Shown piece by piece: positions 8,010 through 16,247 of a DNA stretch of 60,971 nt. Below the pieces are notes generated by a model, which ran no database searches, was not told where the DNA came from, and saw nothing but the letters and a program-made list of their open reading frames with translations. Each line of letters opens with the position of its first letter. Position 1 is the stretch's first letter. The position numbers and the translations under genes are program-made. This DNA comes from CAHJWO01 sp964245885 (GTDB taxonomy: Bacteria > Verrucomicrobiota > Verrucomicrobiia > Chthoniobacterales > SZAS-18): the NCBI GenBank assembly GCA_964245885.1, contig CAXTOX010000008.1:1-60971 (forward strand), given 5' to 3'.

Positions 8010-8642
8010 TTGGATCAGCCGCCTTCCTCGTCCCCGGCCACGGTGGTCATTGCCATCGACGGCCCTGCCGCGTCGGGAAAGAGCAGCGTCGCGCGCACCC
8101 TCGCCCGGCGGCTCGGCTACGCTTACATCAACTCCGGTGCGTTGTACCGTGCGGCAACCTGGTTCGTGCTGGAAGGCGGATTGGAAGCGCGCGCGGCGGC
8201 GGCGGCGGCGGCGCGGGGGTTTGCGGCGGAGGCCGAGCCGGACGCTGCGTTGTTCGAGGGACGGATCAACGCCCACGTTTCCGCGGTGTCGAGCGTGCCG
8301 GAGGTGCGCGCAATCCTCACCGGGCGGCTGCGTTCGTTTGCCGACTCTGCCGCCGGCGTCGTGATGGAAGGCCGCGACATCGGCTCGGCCGTGTTCCCGC
8401 ACACGCCGTACAAGTTTTACATCGACGCTTCCCTTGAAGTGCGGGCGCAACGCCGGGCAGTGCAGTCGGGCGCCGGCAGTGATGACCTCCTTGCCCGCGA
8501 CCGGACGGACTCCACCCGGCGCACCTCGCCGCTCACCATCGCGGAGGACGCGCACGTGATCGACAGTTCCCGGCTGACGATCGACGGCGTGGTGGGCGAG
8601 ATCATCGGCCGGCTCAAGCTCAAGGGCTTGGCCGTCGGCTGA
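8010..8642 (+). CDS. cmk: (d)CMP kinase
   Basis: It phosphorylates CMP and dCMP to the diphosphates. The P-loop GPAASGKSSVAR lies at the N-terminus, followed by YINSGALYRA, MEGRDIGSAVFP and the lid region RDRTDSTR, all standard for cytidylate kinase. At ~210 residues it is slightly short, with an alanine-rich stretch (EARAAAAAAA) in the NMP-binding part. The start is uncertain: TTG 8010 (used here) or GTG 8043, the latter only a few residues before the first strand. No strong ribosome binding site is visible, so coupling to aroA is likely. plsC follows 12 bp downstream. Confidence 0.93.
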   Translation: MDQPPSSSPATVVIAIDGPAASGKSSVARTLARRLGYAYINSGALYRAATWFVLEGGLEARAAAAAAARGFAAEAEPDAALFEGRINAHVSAVSSVPEVRAILTGRLRSFADSAAGVVMEGRDIGSAVFPHTPYKFYIDASLEVRAQRRAVQSGAGSDDLLARDRTDSTRRTSPLTIAEDAHVIDSSRLTIDGVVGEIIGRLKLKGLAVG

Positions 8643-8654
8643 ACCTTTCCCGCC

Positions 8655-9281
8655 ATGAGTCCGACGTATTGGTTCTTCTTGCGGTTCGCGGAGTTGGTGG
8701 CGCGCCTGTGCTTCTCGCTGCAAGTGACCGGACGCGAAAACCTGCCGCGTTCCGGCGGGTACCTGCTGGCGATGAACCATCAGAGCTACCTCGATCCGCC
8801 GGTCGTCGCGCTGGCCGCCGATCCGCGGCCGATCCACTTTCTCGCGCGCAAGACCCTCCTCCGGTGGCCGATCCTCGGGCCGATCTTCCCGCGGCTCAAC
8901 GTCGTGCCGGTCGACCAGGAGCGTCCGGACATGAGCGCGCTCAAAAACGTCATCCGGCTGCTGCGCGCGGGCGAGACGACCATCGTGTTCCCTGAGGGAG
9001 CGCGCACGCTCGACGGGGAGTTGCAACCCGCGCAGCCGGGCATCGGGCTCATCATCGCCAAGACCCTGGTGCCGGTGGTGCCGATGCGGGTGTTCGGGGC
9101 TTACGAAGCGATGCCGCGCGGCTCGTCGCGCGTGCGGATGCACCCGATCACGGTCAAGATCGGCGAACCGTTGACGTTCACGGCGGACGACCTCAAGAAG
9201 TCGTCGGGCGACAACCGCGACGTTTACCAGGGCTTGAGCGAGCGGGTGATGTCCGCGATTGCCGCGATCCGGCTGCCCTGA
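8655..9281 (+). CDS. plsC: 1-acyl-sn-glycerol-3-phosphate acyltransferase
   Basis: This 208-residue inner-membrane enzyme makes phosphatidic acid from lysophosphatidate and an acyl donor. It has the acyltransferase motif NHQSYLD (NHxxxxD form, ~residues 41-47), then LNVVPVDQ and FPEGARTLDG (substrate-binding FPEGxR), and PVVPMRVFG. An N-terminal hydrophobic segment (WFFLRFAELVARLCF) anchors it. The cmk-plsC order is familiar from many bacteria. Start ATG 8655 follows the cmk stop closely, so they are probably co-transcribed. Confidence 0.93.
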   Translation: MSPTYWFFLRFAELVARLCFSLQVTGRENLPRSGGYLLAMNHQSYLDPPVVALAADPRPIHFLARKTLLRWPILGPIFPRLNVVPVDQERPDMSALKNVIRLLRAGETTIVFPEGARTLDGELQPAQPGIGLIIAKTLVPVVPMRVFGAYEAMPRGSSRVRMHPITVKIGEPLTFTADDLKKSSGDNRDVYQGLSERVMSAIAAIRLP

Positions 9282-9317
9282 GGAGTGGCGTGGGGATTGC
9301 TCAGGAAGAGCATCGCC

Positions 9318-9590
9318 ATGAAACAGATTCGACTTAGCGGCCGGGAGGGTGCCGTCATCCGCTCCCTCGGCTTCGGCCTCGCCGTCAACGGCGCGGAACT
9401 CCAGGAAAACACCCGCCTCGCCGCCGAAGACCTCGCCGACGTGCTCAGCGGTCTCATGGAAGTCGGCTACGTCGAGAGCACGCCTTTCACCGAGCGCGCC
9501 AGCCCGGAGGCGCTGCCCACGACGGAGTACGAGGTCAACAGCGCGTACGCGCACGAGTTGAAGGCCGCGCTCGGCCTGCACCGGCGTTGA
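9318..9590 (+). CDS. Small conserved-looking protein of unknown function
   Basis: This 90-residue protein starts at ATG 9318 with a good ribosome binding site (AGGAAGAG, 9303-9310). The sequence is a short amphipathic helical domain (REGAVIRSLGFGLAVNGAEL, then ELQENTRLAAEDLADVLSGLMEVGYVES) that could form a winged-helix-like or helical bundle fold. Near the C-terminus EYEVNSAYAHELKAAL resembles the way partner-binding or DNA-binding small proteins end. It has no signal peptide or membrane segment, and I do not recognise a family. It sits on the same strand between plsC and topoisomerase IB, 36 bp and 42 bp from its neighbours. Confidence 0.7.
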   Translation: MKQIRLSGREGAVIRSLGFGLAVNGAELQENTRLAAEDLADVLSGLMEVGYVESTPFTERASPEALPTTEYEVNSAYAHELKAALGLHRR

Positions 9591-9632
9591 CCCGCATCCT
9601 CCGGAGACGGCGGGCGCGTATCTAACGCCATC

Positions 9633-10739
9633 ATGCCCGCCGTAACCTCCCCGTCCGACCACGCCATCAAGCTCGAACCCGAGGAACTCGCCAGGCTGGC
9701 GCATCTCCGTTATTCCAACGACAACAAGCCCGGCTTCACACGCAAGCCGGCGGCGGACGGCAATGGGTTCGACTACTTCGACCAGGACGGCAGCCACGTC
9801 ACCGACGAGGAGGAAAACAAGCGCATCAACGCCCTCGCCATTCCGCCCGCGTACAAGGACGTGTGGATCTGCCCCCACAAAAACGGCCACCTCCAGGCGA
9901 CCGGGCGCGACGACAAGGGACGCAAACAGTACCGCTATCATCCGAAGTGGCGGGCCACGGCGGACGCCAACAAATACAGCCGCGTGATGGCGTTCGCCGC
10001 GGCGCTGCCGGGGATTCGCAAGCGGATCGACGCCGACCTCTCCCGACCGGGACTGCCGCGCGAGAAGGTCCTCGCCACCGTGGTCAAGCTGCTGGAGACG
10101 ACTCTCATCCGGGTCGGCAACGAGGAATACGCCAAGACGAACAAGCACTACGGCCTGACGACGATGCGCAACCGCCACGTCAAGGTGAAGGGATCGACCA
10201 TCCAGTTTTCGTTCCGGGGTAAGAGCGGCGTCGACCACACGGTCGAACTACAGAACCCCCGGCTCGCACGGGTCGTGAACCGCTGCCAGGAACTGCCGGG
10301 GCACGAATTGTTCGAGTACCTCGACGAAGACGACAAGCCGCACACCATCGACTCGGCCGACGTGAACGCCTACCTGCAAGAGATCAGCGGACAGCCGTTC
10401 ACGGCGAAGGATTTCCGCACCTGGGCCGGCACGGTGTTGGCGGCGATGGCGCTGCAGGAGTTCGAGACGTTCGACTCGGAGGCGGCGGCGAAGAAGAACA
10501 TCACCAACGCCATCGAGAAGGTCGCCGAACGCTTGGGCAACACGCCGACCGTGTGCCGGAAGTGTTACGTCCACCCGGCGATCCTGGAATCCTACGTGGA
10601 CGGTTCGATGCTCGATTCCCTTCGTAAGCGAACCGAGGATGAACTCACCGGCAGCCATCTCGCCGAACTCAAACCGGAGGAAGCGGCGGTGGTCGGATTG
10701 TTGCGCGCGCGGTTGAAGGAAGAGGTGAGGGCGGCTTGA
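9633..10739 (+). CDS. DNA topoisomerase IB (poxvirus-like)
   Basis: This 368-residue monomer would relax supercoils through a 3'-phosphotyrosine intermediate. The N-terminal beta domain contains YKDVWICPHKNGHLQATG. The catalytic domain has LIRVGNEEYAKTNKHYGLTT (Arg160), GKSGVDH (Lys197), KDFRTWAGT (Arg262) and CRKCYVHPAILESY with the nucleophile Tyr312. The His of the classical set seems replaced by Asn303, as in other bacterial members. No signal or partner gene is visible. Such enzymes are scattered among soil bacteria and are accessory to topoisomerase I and gyrase. ATG 9633 fits the N-terminus of relatives as remembered. Confidence 0.95.
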   Translation: MPAVTSPSDHAIKLEPEELARLAHLRYSNDNKPGFTRKPAADGNGFDYFDQDGSHVTDEEENKRINALAIPPAYKDVWICPHKNGHLQATGRDDKGRKQYRYHPKWRATADANKYSRVMAFAAALPGIRKRIDADLSRPGLPREKVLATVVKLLETTLIRVGNEEYAKTNKHYGLTTMRNRHVKVKGSTIQFSFRGKSGVDHTVELQNPRLARVVNRCQELPGHELFEYLDEDDKPHTIDSADVNAYLQEISGQPFTAKDFRTWAGTVLAAMALQEFETFDSEAAAKKNITNAIEKVAERLGNTPTVCRKCYVHPAILESYVDGSMLDSLRKRTEDELTGSHLAELKPEEAAVVGLLRARLKEEVRAA

Positions 10740-10766
10740 TGCGCCAGGTCACTGGCTTCACGACGA

Positions 10767-11126
10767 TCAAACGAGGAGTTCGCCGGCTTGGGCCGGGTTT
10801 GTAGGGTCGAGCGGCAAGCCGGAAACCAAGTGGAAGTGCAGATGTTGGGTAGTCTGGTAGGAACCGCCGTTGGTAATGATTTTGTAGTTGCTGTCCGCAA
10901 AGCCACGCTCCCTGATGATGCCAGACATGACTTGGAACAATTCACCAAAAAGCGATTGGTCCTGAACCTCAATGAGTTGACGGACATGCTGTTTTGGAAT
11001 GACTACGATGTGGGTTTGCCAAGTGGGCTGCGTGTGCTCGAACGCCAAGACCGCCTTGCTCTCGGCAACCACCCGCACGAGAAGGCGTCCGTTCAGGACC
11101 GCTTCGCAATAGAAGTCGTCGCTCAT
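10767..11126 (-). CDS. HIT-family protein
   Basis: This 119-residue small cytoplasmic protein has a histidine-triad motif QHLHFHLV (HxHxH) near residue 97, and the preceding THIVVIPKQHVRQL strand typical of Hint/HIT nucleotide phosphoramidases. It hydrolyses or transfers nucleotidyl groups; the physiological substrate is not readable. It is the last gene of the minus-strand locus, 4 bp after the secreted protein gene, which suggests transcription with it. Its C-terminus after the triad is short. A second, different HIT protein lies at 45947-46462. Confidence 0.88.
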   Translation of the reverse strand: MSDDFYCEAVLNGRLLVRVVAESKAVLAFEHTQPTWQTHIVVIPKQHVRQLIEVQDQSLFGELFQVMSGIIRERGFADSNYKIITNGGSYQTTQHLHFHLVSGLPLDPTNPAQAGELLV

Positions 11127-11130
11127 TCAG

Positions 11131-11748
11131 CTACTGCACCGTAAATTCCTTCTTCAGCGTGACCGCGGCCTTGCCCACGTTGTCGCGCACCGTTGCTTCG
11201 ACGGTGTACTTCCCGGCTGGATCGTCCGGGGCGAGGTTGATGTTCAGGTAATCGCGTCCGAGGCAGAGCATGCGTTCGTCCGCGGGAACGGTGGCTTGGC
11301 AGCCGACGAGATCCTTGCGCTCGCTGTAGACGGTGCCGTCGGGCCGGCGCACCACGAGGTCGTACGTCACGCTGGCCTGACCTTTCGCTTCGCGGGCTGG
11401 CCCGTAGAAAACGATGGCAGTGAAAATCGGCTGGCTGCGCACGGCGGTGTCTACGGGGTCGAGGGAAGGGGAATCGGGCTTGCGCCAATCCTGGAAAAAG
11501 CGCGCGTCGGCGATCAACCAGAGTTGCGCGCCGAAGTTCCCCTGCGATTTGACGTTGTCCGTGTTGGCCTTCAGGTCACGGGTGACCCGGTGCAAATTCG
11601 GCAGGACGGCGGCGGGAATCAGGGCCGACGGCGGCGAAGCGGCCGGACTTGCCGCGGGCGGAGTGGCGCTGGACGCGGGCGTCACCTGCGCGGCAGCGGA
11701 CGCCGCGGTGACGAGCAGCAGGGAAAACAGGAGGGCGGCAAGTTTCAT
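11131..11748 (-). CDS. Secreted protein of unknown function
   Basis: This 205-residue protein has an N-terminal signal peptide (KLAALLFSLLLVTAASAAAQ, cleavage probably after ASA or AAA) and then an Ala/Pro/Ser-rich linker. The rest is beta-rich: FGAQLWLIADARFFQDWRK, later FTAIVFYGPAREAKGQA, and a C-terminal segment PAGKYTVEATVRDNVGKAA that looks like an immunoglobulin-like or bacterial Ig repeat strand pattern. It is exported to the periplasm or beyond. I do not recognise the family. Start ATG 11748 is chosen because it begins the signal peptide; the frame is open much further upstream inside the glycosyltransferase gene. It lies 16 bp after that gene. Confidence 0.8.
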   Translation of the reverse strand: MKLAALLFSLLLVTAASAAAQVTPASSATPPAASPAASPPSALIPAAVLPNLHRVTRDLKANTDNVKSQGNFGAQLWLIADARFFQDWRKPDSPSLDPVDTAVRSQPIFTAIVFYGPAREAKGQASVTYDLVVRRPDGTVYSERKDLVGCQATVPADERMLCLGRDYLNINLAPDDPAGKYTVEATVRDNVGKAAVTLKKEFTVQ

Positions 11749-11764
11749 CGGCAGGCGGGCTCCG

Positions 11765-12859
11765 CTAACCCACGTCGGGCGCGGAGGTCGGCCGAGTGTC
11801 GGCGAGCCGCAGGGCGGCGGCAAGCACATCCTCGCGCCTGATGGCCGCGTGGCCGCGTTGCCAGAATTTGCGCCGGGGTTCGTTCCAACGCCGCACCGTC
11901 GGCGGGCAGGTGACGACCTCGACGCGTTCACCCAGCGAACGCCAGCGCGCCGGGCCGTAGCGAGGTTCCAGCCGGCCGAACAGTTCCACCGTCGGGCAGC
12001 CGACCGCCGCCGCCAGGTGGGTCGTGCCGGTGTTGCGGCTGACGAGCACCCGGCCGAAACGCAGCAGCCAGCCGAGTTCCGCCAAGTTGGTCGCGCCGCT
12101 GAGGTCGACCAAACCCGGGGTCGGTCCGAGCAGACGCCGGATCTGGTGAGCCGATGGGTCGTTGACATGATCTGCGACGAGCACCACGCGCTCGAAGAGG
12201 CCGGCATCCAGAAACTCCCGGACGATCCAGGCGAAGTTTTCCGGCGGCCAGCGGAGGTCGTGCGCGAACGCCGCCGGGTTCACCACCGCGTAAGGGCTGC
12301 CGCCATCCGCATCGAACTCCTCCCAGCCGGCGGCGGTCAGACGCACCCGCAATGAACGCCGCCAGGATTCCGGCAGGTGGACGCGCGGGCGCAAGGGCGA
12401 CGTTTCCCGGATGCCGAGCGGGGCGAGGAGGTCGAAGTTGAACTGCGCCTCGTGCTTTTCGCCCCGGTCTCGCCGGTCAACGAGGCGGTCGGTCAGAGTG
12501 CGGTCCAGCCAGAAGCCGTGACGGTAGCCGATTCGCCGGGGAATGGCGGCGAGCCTGGCCGCGGACTGGCAAAGCGCGTCCGGATGCAGCCCGACGTAAG
12601 CGGCAGCGTTCCAGCGGCGGAACTCCTCGGCAAGCTGCCGCCGGGCGTTGCGCGGCTGCGTTGGCGGGGTGTTGGGCAGCGCGACGAACCCGTCGAGGAG
12701 CGGATGCTTTTCCAGCAGGGGGCGCATCACCTCCCGCGCCGCGAACACGAGGCGCTGTCCCGGCCGCTGCGCGCGGATCGGCTCCAGACAGGACGTGGCG
12801 ATGATCACGTCGCCCACGCGGTCCGGCCGGCAGAGGATGAGCGGACGTTCGTCTTCCAC
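11765..12859 (-). CDS. Family 9 glycosyltransferase (heptosyltransferase-like)
   Basis: This ~364-residue protein starts with ILCRPDRVGDVIIATSCLEPI, the nucleotide-sugar heptosyltransferase signature in which RxGDxI-type residues follow strand 1. The C-terminal domain has LVSRNTGTTHLAAAVGCPTVELFG (GT9/GT-B donor-binding region). Enzymes of this family add heptose or other sugars from an ADP- or GDP-activated donor to lipopolysaccharide core. Here a GDP-heptose pathway is encoded upstream in the same direction, which makes heptose transfer plausible. Start is GTG 12859, the closest start before the first strand; a longer open frame runs into a palindromic repeat and should be ignored. Confidence 0.87.
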   Translation of the reverse strand: MEDERPLILCRPDRVGDVIIATSCLEPIRAQRPGQRLVFAAREVMRPLLEKHPLLDGFVALPNTPPTQPRNARRQLAEEFRRWNAAAYVGLHPDALCQSAARLAAIPRRIGYRHGFWLDRTLTDRLVDRRDRGEKHEAQFNFDLLAPLGIRETSPLRPRVHLPESWRRSLRVRLTAAGWEEFDADGGSPYAVVNPAAFAHDLRWPPENFAWIVREFLDAGLFERVVLVADHVNDPSAHQIRRLLGPTPGLVDLSGATNLAELGWLLRFGRVLVSRNTGTTHLAAAVGCPTVELFGRLEPRYGPARWRSLGERVEVVTCPPTVRRWNEPRRKFWQRGHAAIRREDVLAAALRLADTRPTSAPDVG

Positions 12860-12929
12860 GGGACGGCATTGTACCGCATTTCCTGAGGAGGGAGAGGCTG
12901 CTTTTGTGCGGTGGCTCGATCCGCAGGAG

Positions 12930-13017
12930 ATGTGGTCACGGCGCTGCGCCGCCGTGTCTGGTTCTGGAAGGAAGGCCCCGATGGCGCAGACACGGCGACG
13001 CAGCGCCGTGACCACAT
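12930..13017. repeat. 31-bp inverted repeat (long hairpin)
   Basis: The left arm at 12930-12960 and right arm at 12987-13017 are reverse complements over 31 bases with a single mismatch, around a 26-base loop. The arm begins ATGTGGTCACGGCGCTGCG. It sits in the 177-bp gap between two glycosyltransferase genes of the minus-strand locus, the only wide gap there. It may be a REP/MITE-like dispersed element and may end or attenuate transcription of the main locus. Confidence 0.85.
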
Positions 13018-13036
13018 GCCGCCGGAGGCAACGATG

Positions 13037-14263
13037 CTAACGCGCGGCCAGACAGGCCAGGATTTCCCGGGCGTATTCGCTCCAGGTTTTGAGCGGGCGC
13101 GCCGTGGCCTCTCCGGTCAGGCGGCGGCGCAGATTCTGGTCAGTGGCGAGGGTCAGGATCGTGTCGGCAAGCGCCTGCGGGTCGAGCACGTCGGTGGTGA
13201 GACAACCGCCGCCCGCCGCGTTTTCCGCCATGACGCCGAAGTTGGCGCACACGCACGGGCGGCCAAACCAGAGACTCTCGATCACCGGCAGCCCGAACCC
13301 CTCGACCACCGAAGGATAAACGGTGAAATCGCACCCGGCGTACAGCGCCCGCAGTTCATCGTATTCGATCTGACCGTGCCAGCGTAGGCCCGGCAGACGT
13401 TGCGCGGTCGCGCGGACGAGTTCCTCGATGTTCTCGGACCCGCCGTGGGCACCGCCGACGAGATCGAGTGCAAGGTGCAAATCCGGCCTTGCGGCGACGG
13501 CGCGTTCGTAGGCGGCGAGGAGGGTCCGGTGGTTCTTGCGGGGTTCCAGCGTGGACACGCACAGCAACTGGACGGTGCGTGGCGGTGCCGCGGTGGAAAT
13601 CGCAGGGGCATCGCAGACCCGGGAAATACCGACGAAATCGCACGCCAGCGTGCACACCTGAACCGGAGGACTATCGAAACCTTCCACGGCGAGGAAGTTC
13701 CGCCAGCCTTGTGCCGACGCCTCCGACACCGGCAGGATGAGATCAGCCTTCGAGAAGGCGCGCAGGTAGCCGGCGTGCTGCTCCGGCAACGTGGGAGGCA
13801 CGTACCCGGGATGGTCGACCGGGATCGTGTCGTGAAGGATCACCGCCAGCCGCCAGGCGTGGCGGTGTACGTAATCGACGAGTTGGGCGGCGCGTTCCTT
13901 GTACATCAACTCGGGCATCACGACCCAGGTGCCCGCCGGTGCCAGCCGGTATAGCTGATGGCGGTGCAGCGGCACGAACTTTCCACGTCCGCCAGCGAGC
14001 AGCCACGACGGCCAGGCGAGCGGCTGCGACCACAACGCGTGCGGCCAGCGGTCGGAAGGGTCGCGCAAGGACTCCGCGCCCGCACCAACGGACAACTCGG
14101 GGGCAAGCGGTCGCATCGTGCCGAGGCGGTTATTCCAGGCGACCAACCGGACCTCGGACCTCAGGCCGGCGAACGCTGCCGCCAGCGAGCGCACGACGGT
14201 CTGGATGCCCGAGCGAGCGGGATTACGCGCCGTGTCGCCCACGACGAGGAAAACGGCGCTCAT
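13037..14263 (-). CDS. Family 4 (GT-B) glycosyltransferase
   Basis: This 408-residue protein has a C-terminal GT1/GT4 domain: LLCVSTLEPRKNHRTLL (donor domain start), GCDFTVYPSVVEGFGLPVIESLWFG with the EGFGLPxxE motif, and PCVCANFGVMAENAAGGG. The N-terminal half contains RSGIQTVVRSLAAAF, the glycine-containing acceptor domain entry. It likely transfers a mannose-, rhamnose- or heptose-type sugar to a surface glycan in the cytoplasm. Its start (ATG 14263) lies ~10 bp after the rfbA stop, so it belongs to the dTDP-sugar part of the locus. Donor and acceptor are not determined. Confidence 0.9.
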   Translation of the reverse strand: MSAVFLVVGDTARNPARSGIQTVVRSLAAAFAGLRSEVRLVAWNNRLGTMRPLAPELSVGAGAESLRDPSDRWPHALWSQPLAWPSWLLAGGRGKFVPLHRHQLYRLAPAGTWVVMPELMYKERAAQLVDYVHRHAWRLAVILHDTIPVDHPGYVPPTLPEQHAGYLRAFSKADLILPVSEASAQGWRNFLAVEGFDSPPVQVCTLACDFVGISRVCDAPAISTAAPPRTVQLLCVSTLEPRKNHRTLLAAYERAVAARPDLHLALDLVGGAHGGSENIEELVRATAQRLPGLRWHGQIEYDELRALYAGCDFTVYPSVVEGFGLPVIESLWFGRPCVCANFGVMAENAAGGGCLTTDVLDPQALADTILTLATDQNLRRRLTGEATARPLKTWSEYAREILACLAAR

Positions 14264-14272
14264 GCCGGGGAC

Positions 14273-15165
14273 TTACAACCGGCCATCCCCCAGACGCCGC
14301 AGGTAGTCGGCGTAGGTCGNNNNNNNNNNTGGATCAGGCCCGCCAGACCGGCGGCGTCGATCCAGCCGTGTTCATAGGCAATCTCCTCAATGCACGCGAT
14401 TTTCAATCCCTGCCGGGCCTGGATCGCCTGAACGAAGTTGGCCGCTTGGAGCAGCGAATCGTGCGTGCCGGTGTCCATCCACGCCGTGCCCCGCCCGAGG
14501 CGTTCGACGTGGAGGCAGCCGCGTTCGAGGTAGACGCGGTTCAGGTCGGTGATTTCGAGTTCGCCCCGGGCGCTCGGCCGCAACTGCCGCGCGAACTCCG
14601 TCACTTGCCCATCGTAAAAGTACAACCCCGGCACCGCGTAGTCGGAGCGCGGCGCGGCGGGTTTTTCCTCCAGCGAAAGTACGCGTCCGCCCTCGTCGAA
14701 TTCCACCACGCCGTACGCGGTCGGGTCTGCCACCCGGTAACCGAAAATCGTCGCGCCTCCCGTGCGGCACACCGAACGATCCAAAGCTTCGGAGAGGTCG
14801 TGTCCGTAAAACAGGTTGTCGCCCAGGATCAAACACGCCGGCGAACCGTTGAGAAAATCCGCGCCGATGATGAAGGCCTGCGCCAGACCGTCCGGCGAAG
14901 GCTGCACGCGGTAGCTGAGCTTCAGTCCCAACTGGCTGCCGTCGCCGAAGAGCCGCTCGAACTGCGGCAGGTCGTCGGGCGTGCTGATGATGAGAATTTC
15001 CCGAATGCCCGAGAGCATGAGCACGCTCAGGGGATAATAGATCATCGGCTTGTCGTACACCGGCATGAGCTGCTTACTCACGGTGCGGGTGAGCGGATAC
15101 AGCCGCGTGCCGGAACCACCGGCGAGGATGATGCCTTTGAAGGGAGACTGCGTCGGATGATGCAT
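14273..15165 (-). CDS. rfbA: Glucose-1-phosphate thymidylyltransferase (gap near C-terminus)
   Basis: It makes dTDP-glucose from glucose 1-phosphate and dTTP, the first step to dTDP-rhamnose. GIILAGGSGTRLYPLTRTVS (11-30), KQLMPVYDKPMIYYPL, ILGDNLFYGHDL and WMDTGTHDSL are all present. A 10-N gap (14320-14329) falls near the end. With exactly 10 N the frame continues into nonsense past the next start. In another frame the sequence after the gap reads TYADYLRRLGDGRL and stops at 14273, matching the expected RfbA C-terminus. I therefore end the gene at 14273 and conclude that the gap is not 10 bases. rfbB lies 4 bp upstream. Confidence 0.94.
14320..14329. other. Assembly gap (10 N, wrong nominal length) in rfbA
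   Basis: The reading frame of rfbA before the gap and the recognisable RfbA C-terminus after it are in different frames when the gap counts as 10 bases. The true distance must differ by a non-multiple of 3. Confidence 0.9.
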
Positions 15166-15169
15166 GGCG

Positions 15170-16234
15170 TTAACCCTGGCCGAGGCGTTCGCGGGCGTAT
15201 TTGTCGGCGGTCACCCGGTCGCACCAGGCGCGGTTGTCCAGATACCACCGGATCGTCTTTTCGAGGCCGCTCTCGAAGGTTTCGGCCGGCGACCAACCGA
15301 GTTCCGCCTGGAGCTTGGCGCTGTTGATCGCGTAGCGGCGGTCGTGGCCGGGCCGGTCGGCGACGAACGTCTTTTGTTCCGTGTAGGACCGGCCATCGGC
15401 GCGCGGGCGGAGGCGGTCCAGGGCCGCGCAGAGCGTGTCCACGATCTGGAGGTTGGTGCGCTCGTGGTTGCCGCCGACGTTGTACGTCTCCCCGGGGCGG
15501 CCGTCGGCGAGGACCCTCGTGATGGCCGCGCAATGATCGCCGACGTAGAGCCAATCGCGCACGTTCCCACCGTCGCCGTAGATCGGCAGCCCCTTGCCGT
15601 CGAGGGCGTTGAGGATCATCAGCGGGATGAGTTTTTCCGGGAACTGGTACGGACCGTAGTTGTTCGAGCAGTTCGTCGTTACCACCGGCAGGCCGTAGGT
15701 GTGGAAGTACGCGCGGGCGAAGTGGTCGCTGCCCGCCTTGCTGGCGGCGTACGGGCTGTTCGGCGCGAAGGGCGTCGTCTCGCTGAAGGCCGGATCGTCA
15801 GGGCCGAGCGAGCCGTAAACCTCGTCGGTCGAAACGTGGAGGAACCGGAAAGCCGTCGCGTTCCCGGTAGACAAGGTTTTCCAATGGCTCCGCGCCGCTT
15901 CGAGCAGCCGGAAGGTGCCCAGGACGTTCGTCAGCACGAACTCCTCCGGCCCGTCGATGGAGCGGTCGACGTGGCTCTCGGCCGCGAAGTGGACCACGGC
16001 GGCGGGGCGGTGTTCCGCGAAGAGTGCCGCGAGCTGGTCGGCTTGGCAGATGTCGCCTTCGACGAAGGCGTAGCGCCCGTGATCCTCCAGGTCGGCGAGC
16101 GTCGCGCGGTTGCCGGCGTAGGTCAGTTTGTCGAGATTGACGATGCGCGCCGCACCGTCGGTGGTGAGCACGTGCCGGACGAAATTTGAGCCGATGAACC
16201 CGGCGCCGCCGGTGACGAGAAGAGTGCGTTCCAC
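15170..16234 (-). CDS. rfbB: dTDP-glucose 4,6-dehydratase
   Basis: This 354-residue extended SDR converts dTDP-glucose to dTDP-4-keto-6-deoxyglucose. It has the NAD-binding motif GGAGFIGSN (9-17), the catalytic triplet STDEVYG with Thr136, Asp137 and Glu138, YAASK with Tyr162 and Lys166, and TNCSNNYGPYQFPEKLIP with the sugar-nucleotide-binding NNYGPYQ. Full length for the family. The stop is 4 bp before rfbA and the start is 13 bp after the NRS/ER-like gene, so the three form one unit. No rfbC is present in the window. ATG 16234 is the natural start. Confidence 0.97.
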   Translation of the reverse strand: MERTLLVTGGAGFIGSNFVRHVLTTDGAARIVNLDKLTYAGNRATLADLEDHGRYAFVEGDICQADQLAALFAEHRPAAVVHFAAESHVDRSIDGPEEFVLTNVLGTFRLLEAARSHWKTLSTGNATAFRFLHVSTDEVYGSLGPDDPAFSETTPFAPNSPYAASKAGSDHFARAYFHTYGLPVVTTNCSNNYGPYQFPEKLIPLMILNALDGKGLPIYGDGGNVRDWLYVGDHCAAITRVLADGRPGETYNVGGNHERTNLQIVDTLCAALDRLRPRADGRSYTEQKTFVADRPGHDRRYAINSAKLQAELGWSPAETFESGLEKTIRWYLDNRAWCDRVTADKYARERLGQG

Positions 16235-16247
16235 GGCAAGAAAACAG

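Noticed and set aside
7800..10238. Very long minus-strand open frame (~812 codons) opposite cmk, plsC and topoisomerase IB
   Set aside because: High GC in the third codon position keeps antisense frames open; all conserved motifs are on the plus strand.
11131..12207. Extended version of the secreted-protein gene starting inside the glycosyltransferase
   Set aside because: A clean signal peptide starts at 11748; upstream residues are out-of-frame glycosyltransferase text.
12380..13015. N-terminal extension of the GT9 gene into the 31-bp palindrome
   Set aside because: The extension is repeat-derived (for example VTALRRRV); the conserved first strand begins only after GTG 12859.
14260..15165. 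rfbA read straight through the N gap to 14260
   Set aside because: The C-terminus in that frame is nonsense; the TYADYLRRLGDGRL end in another frame, stopping at 14273, is the true one.
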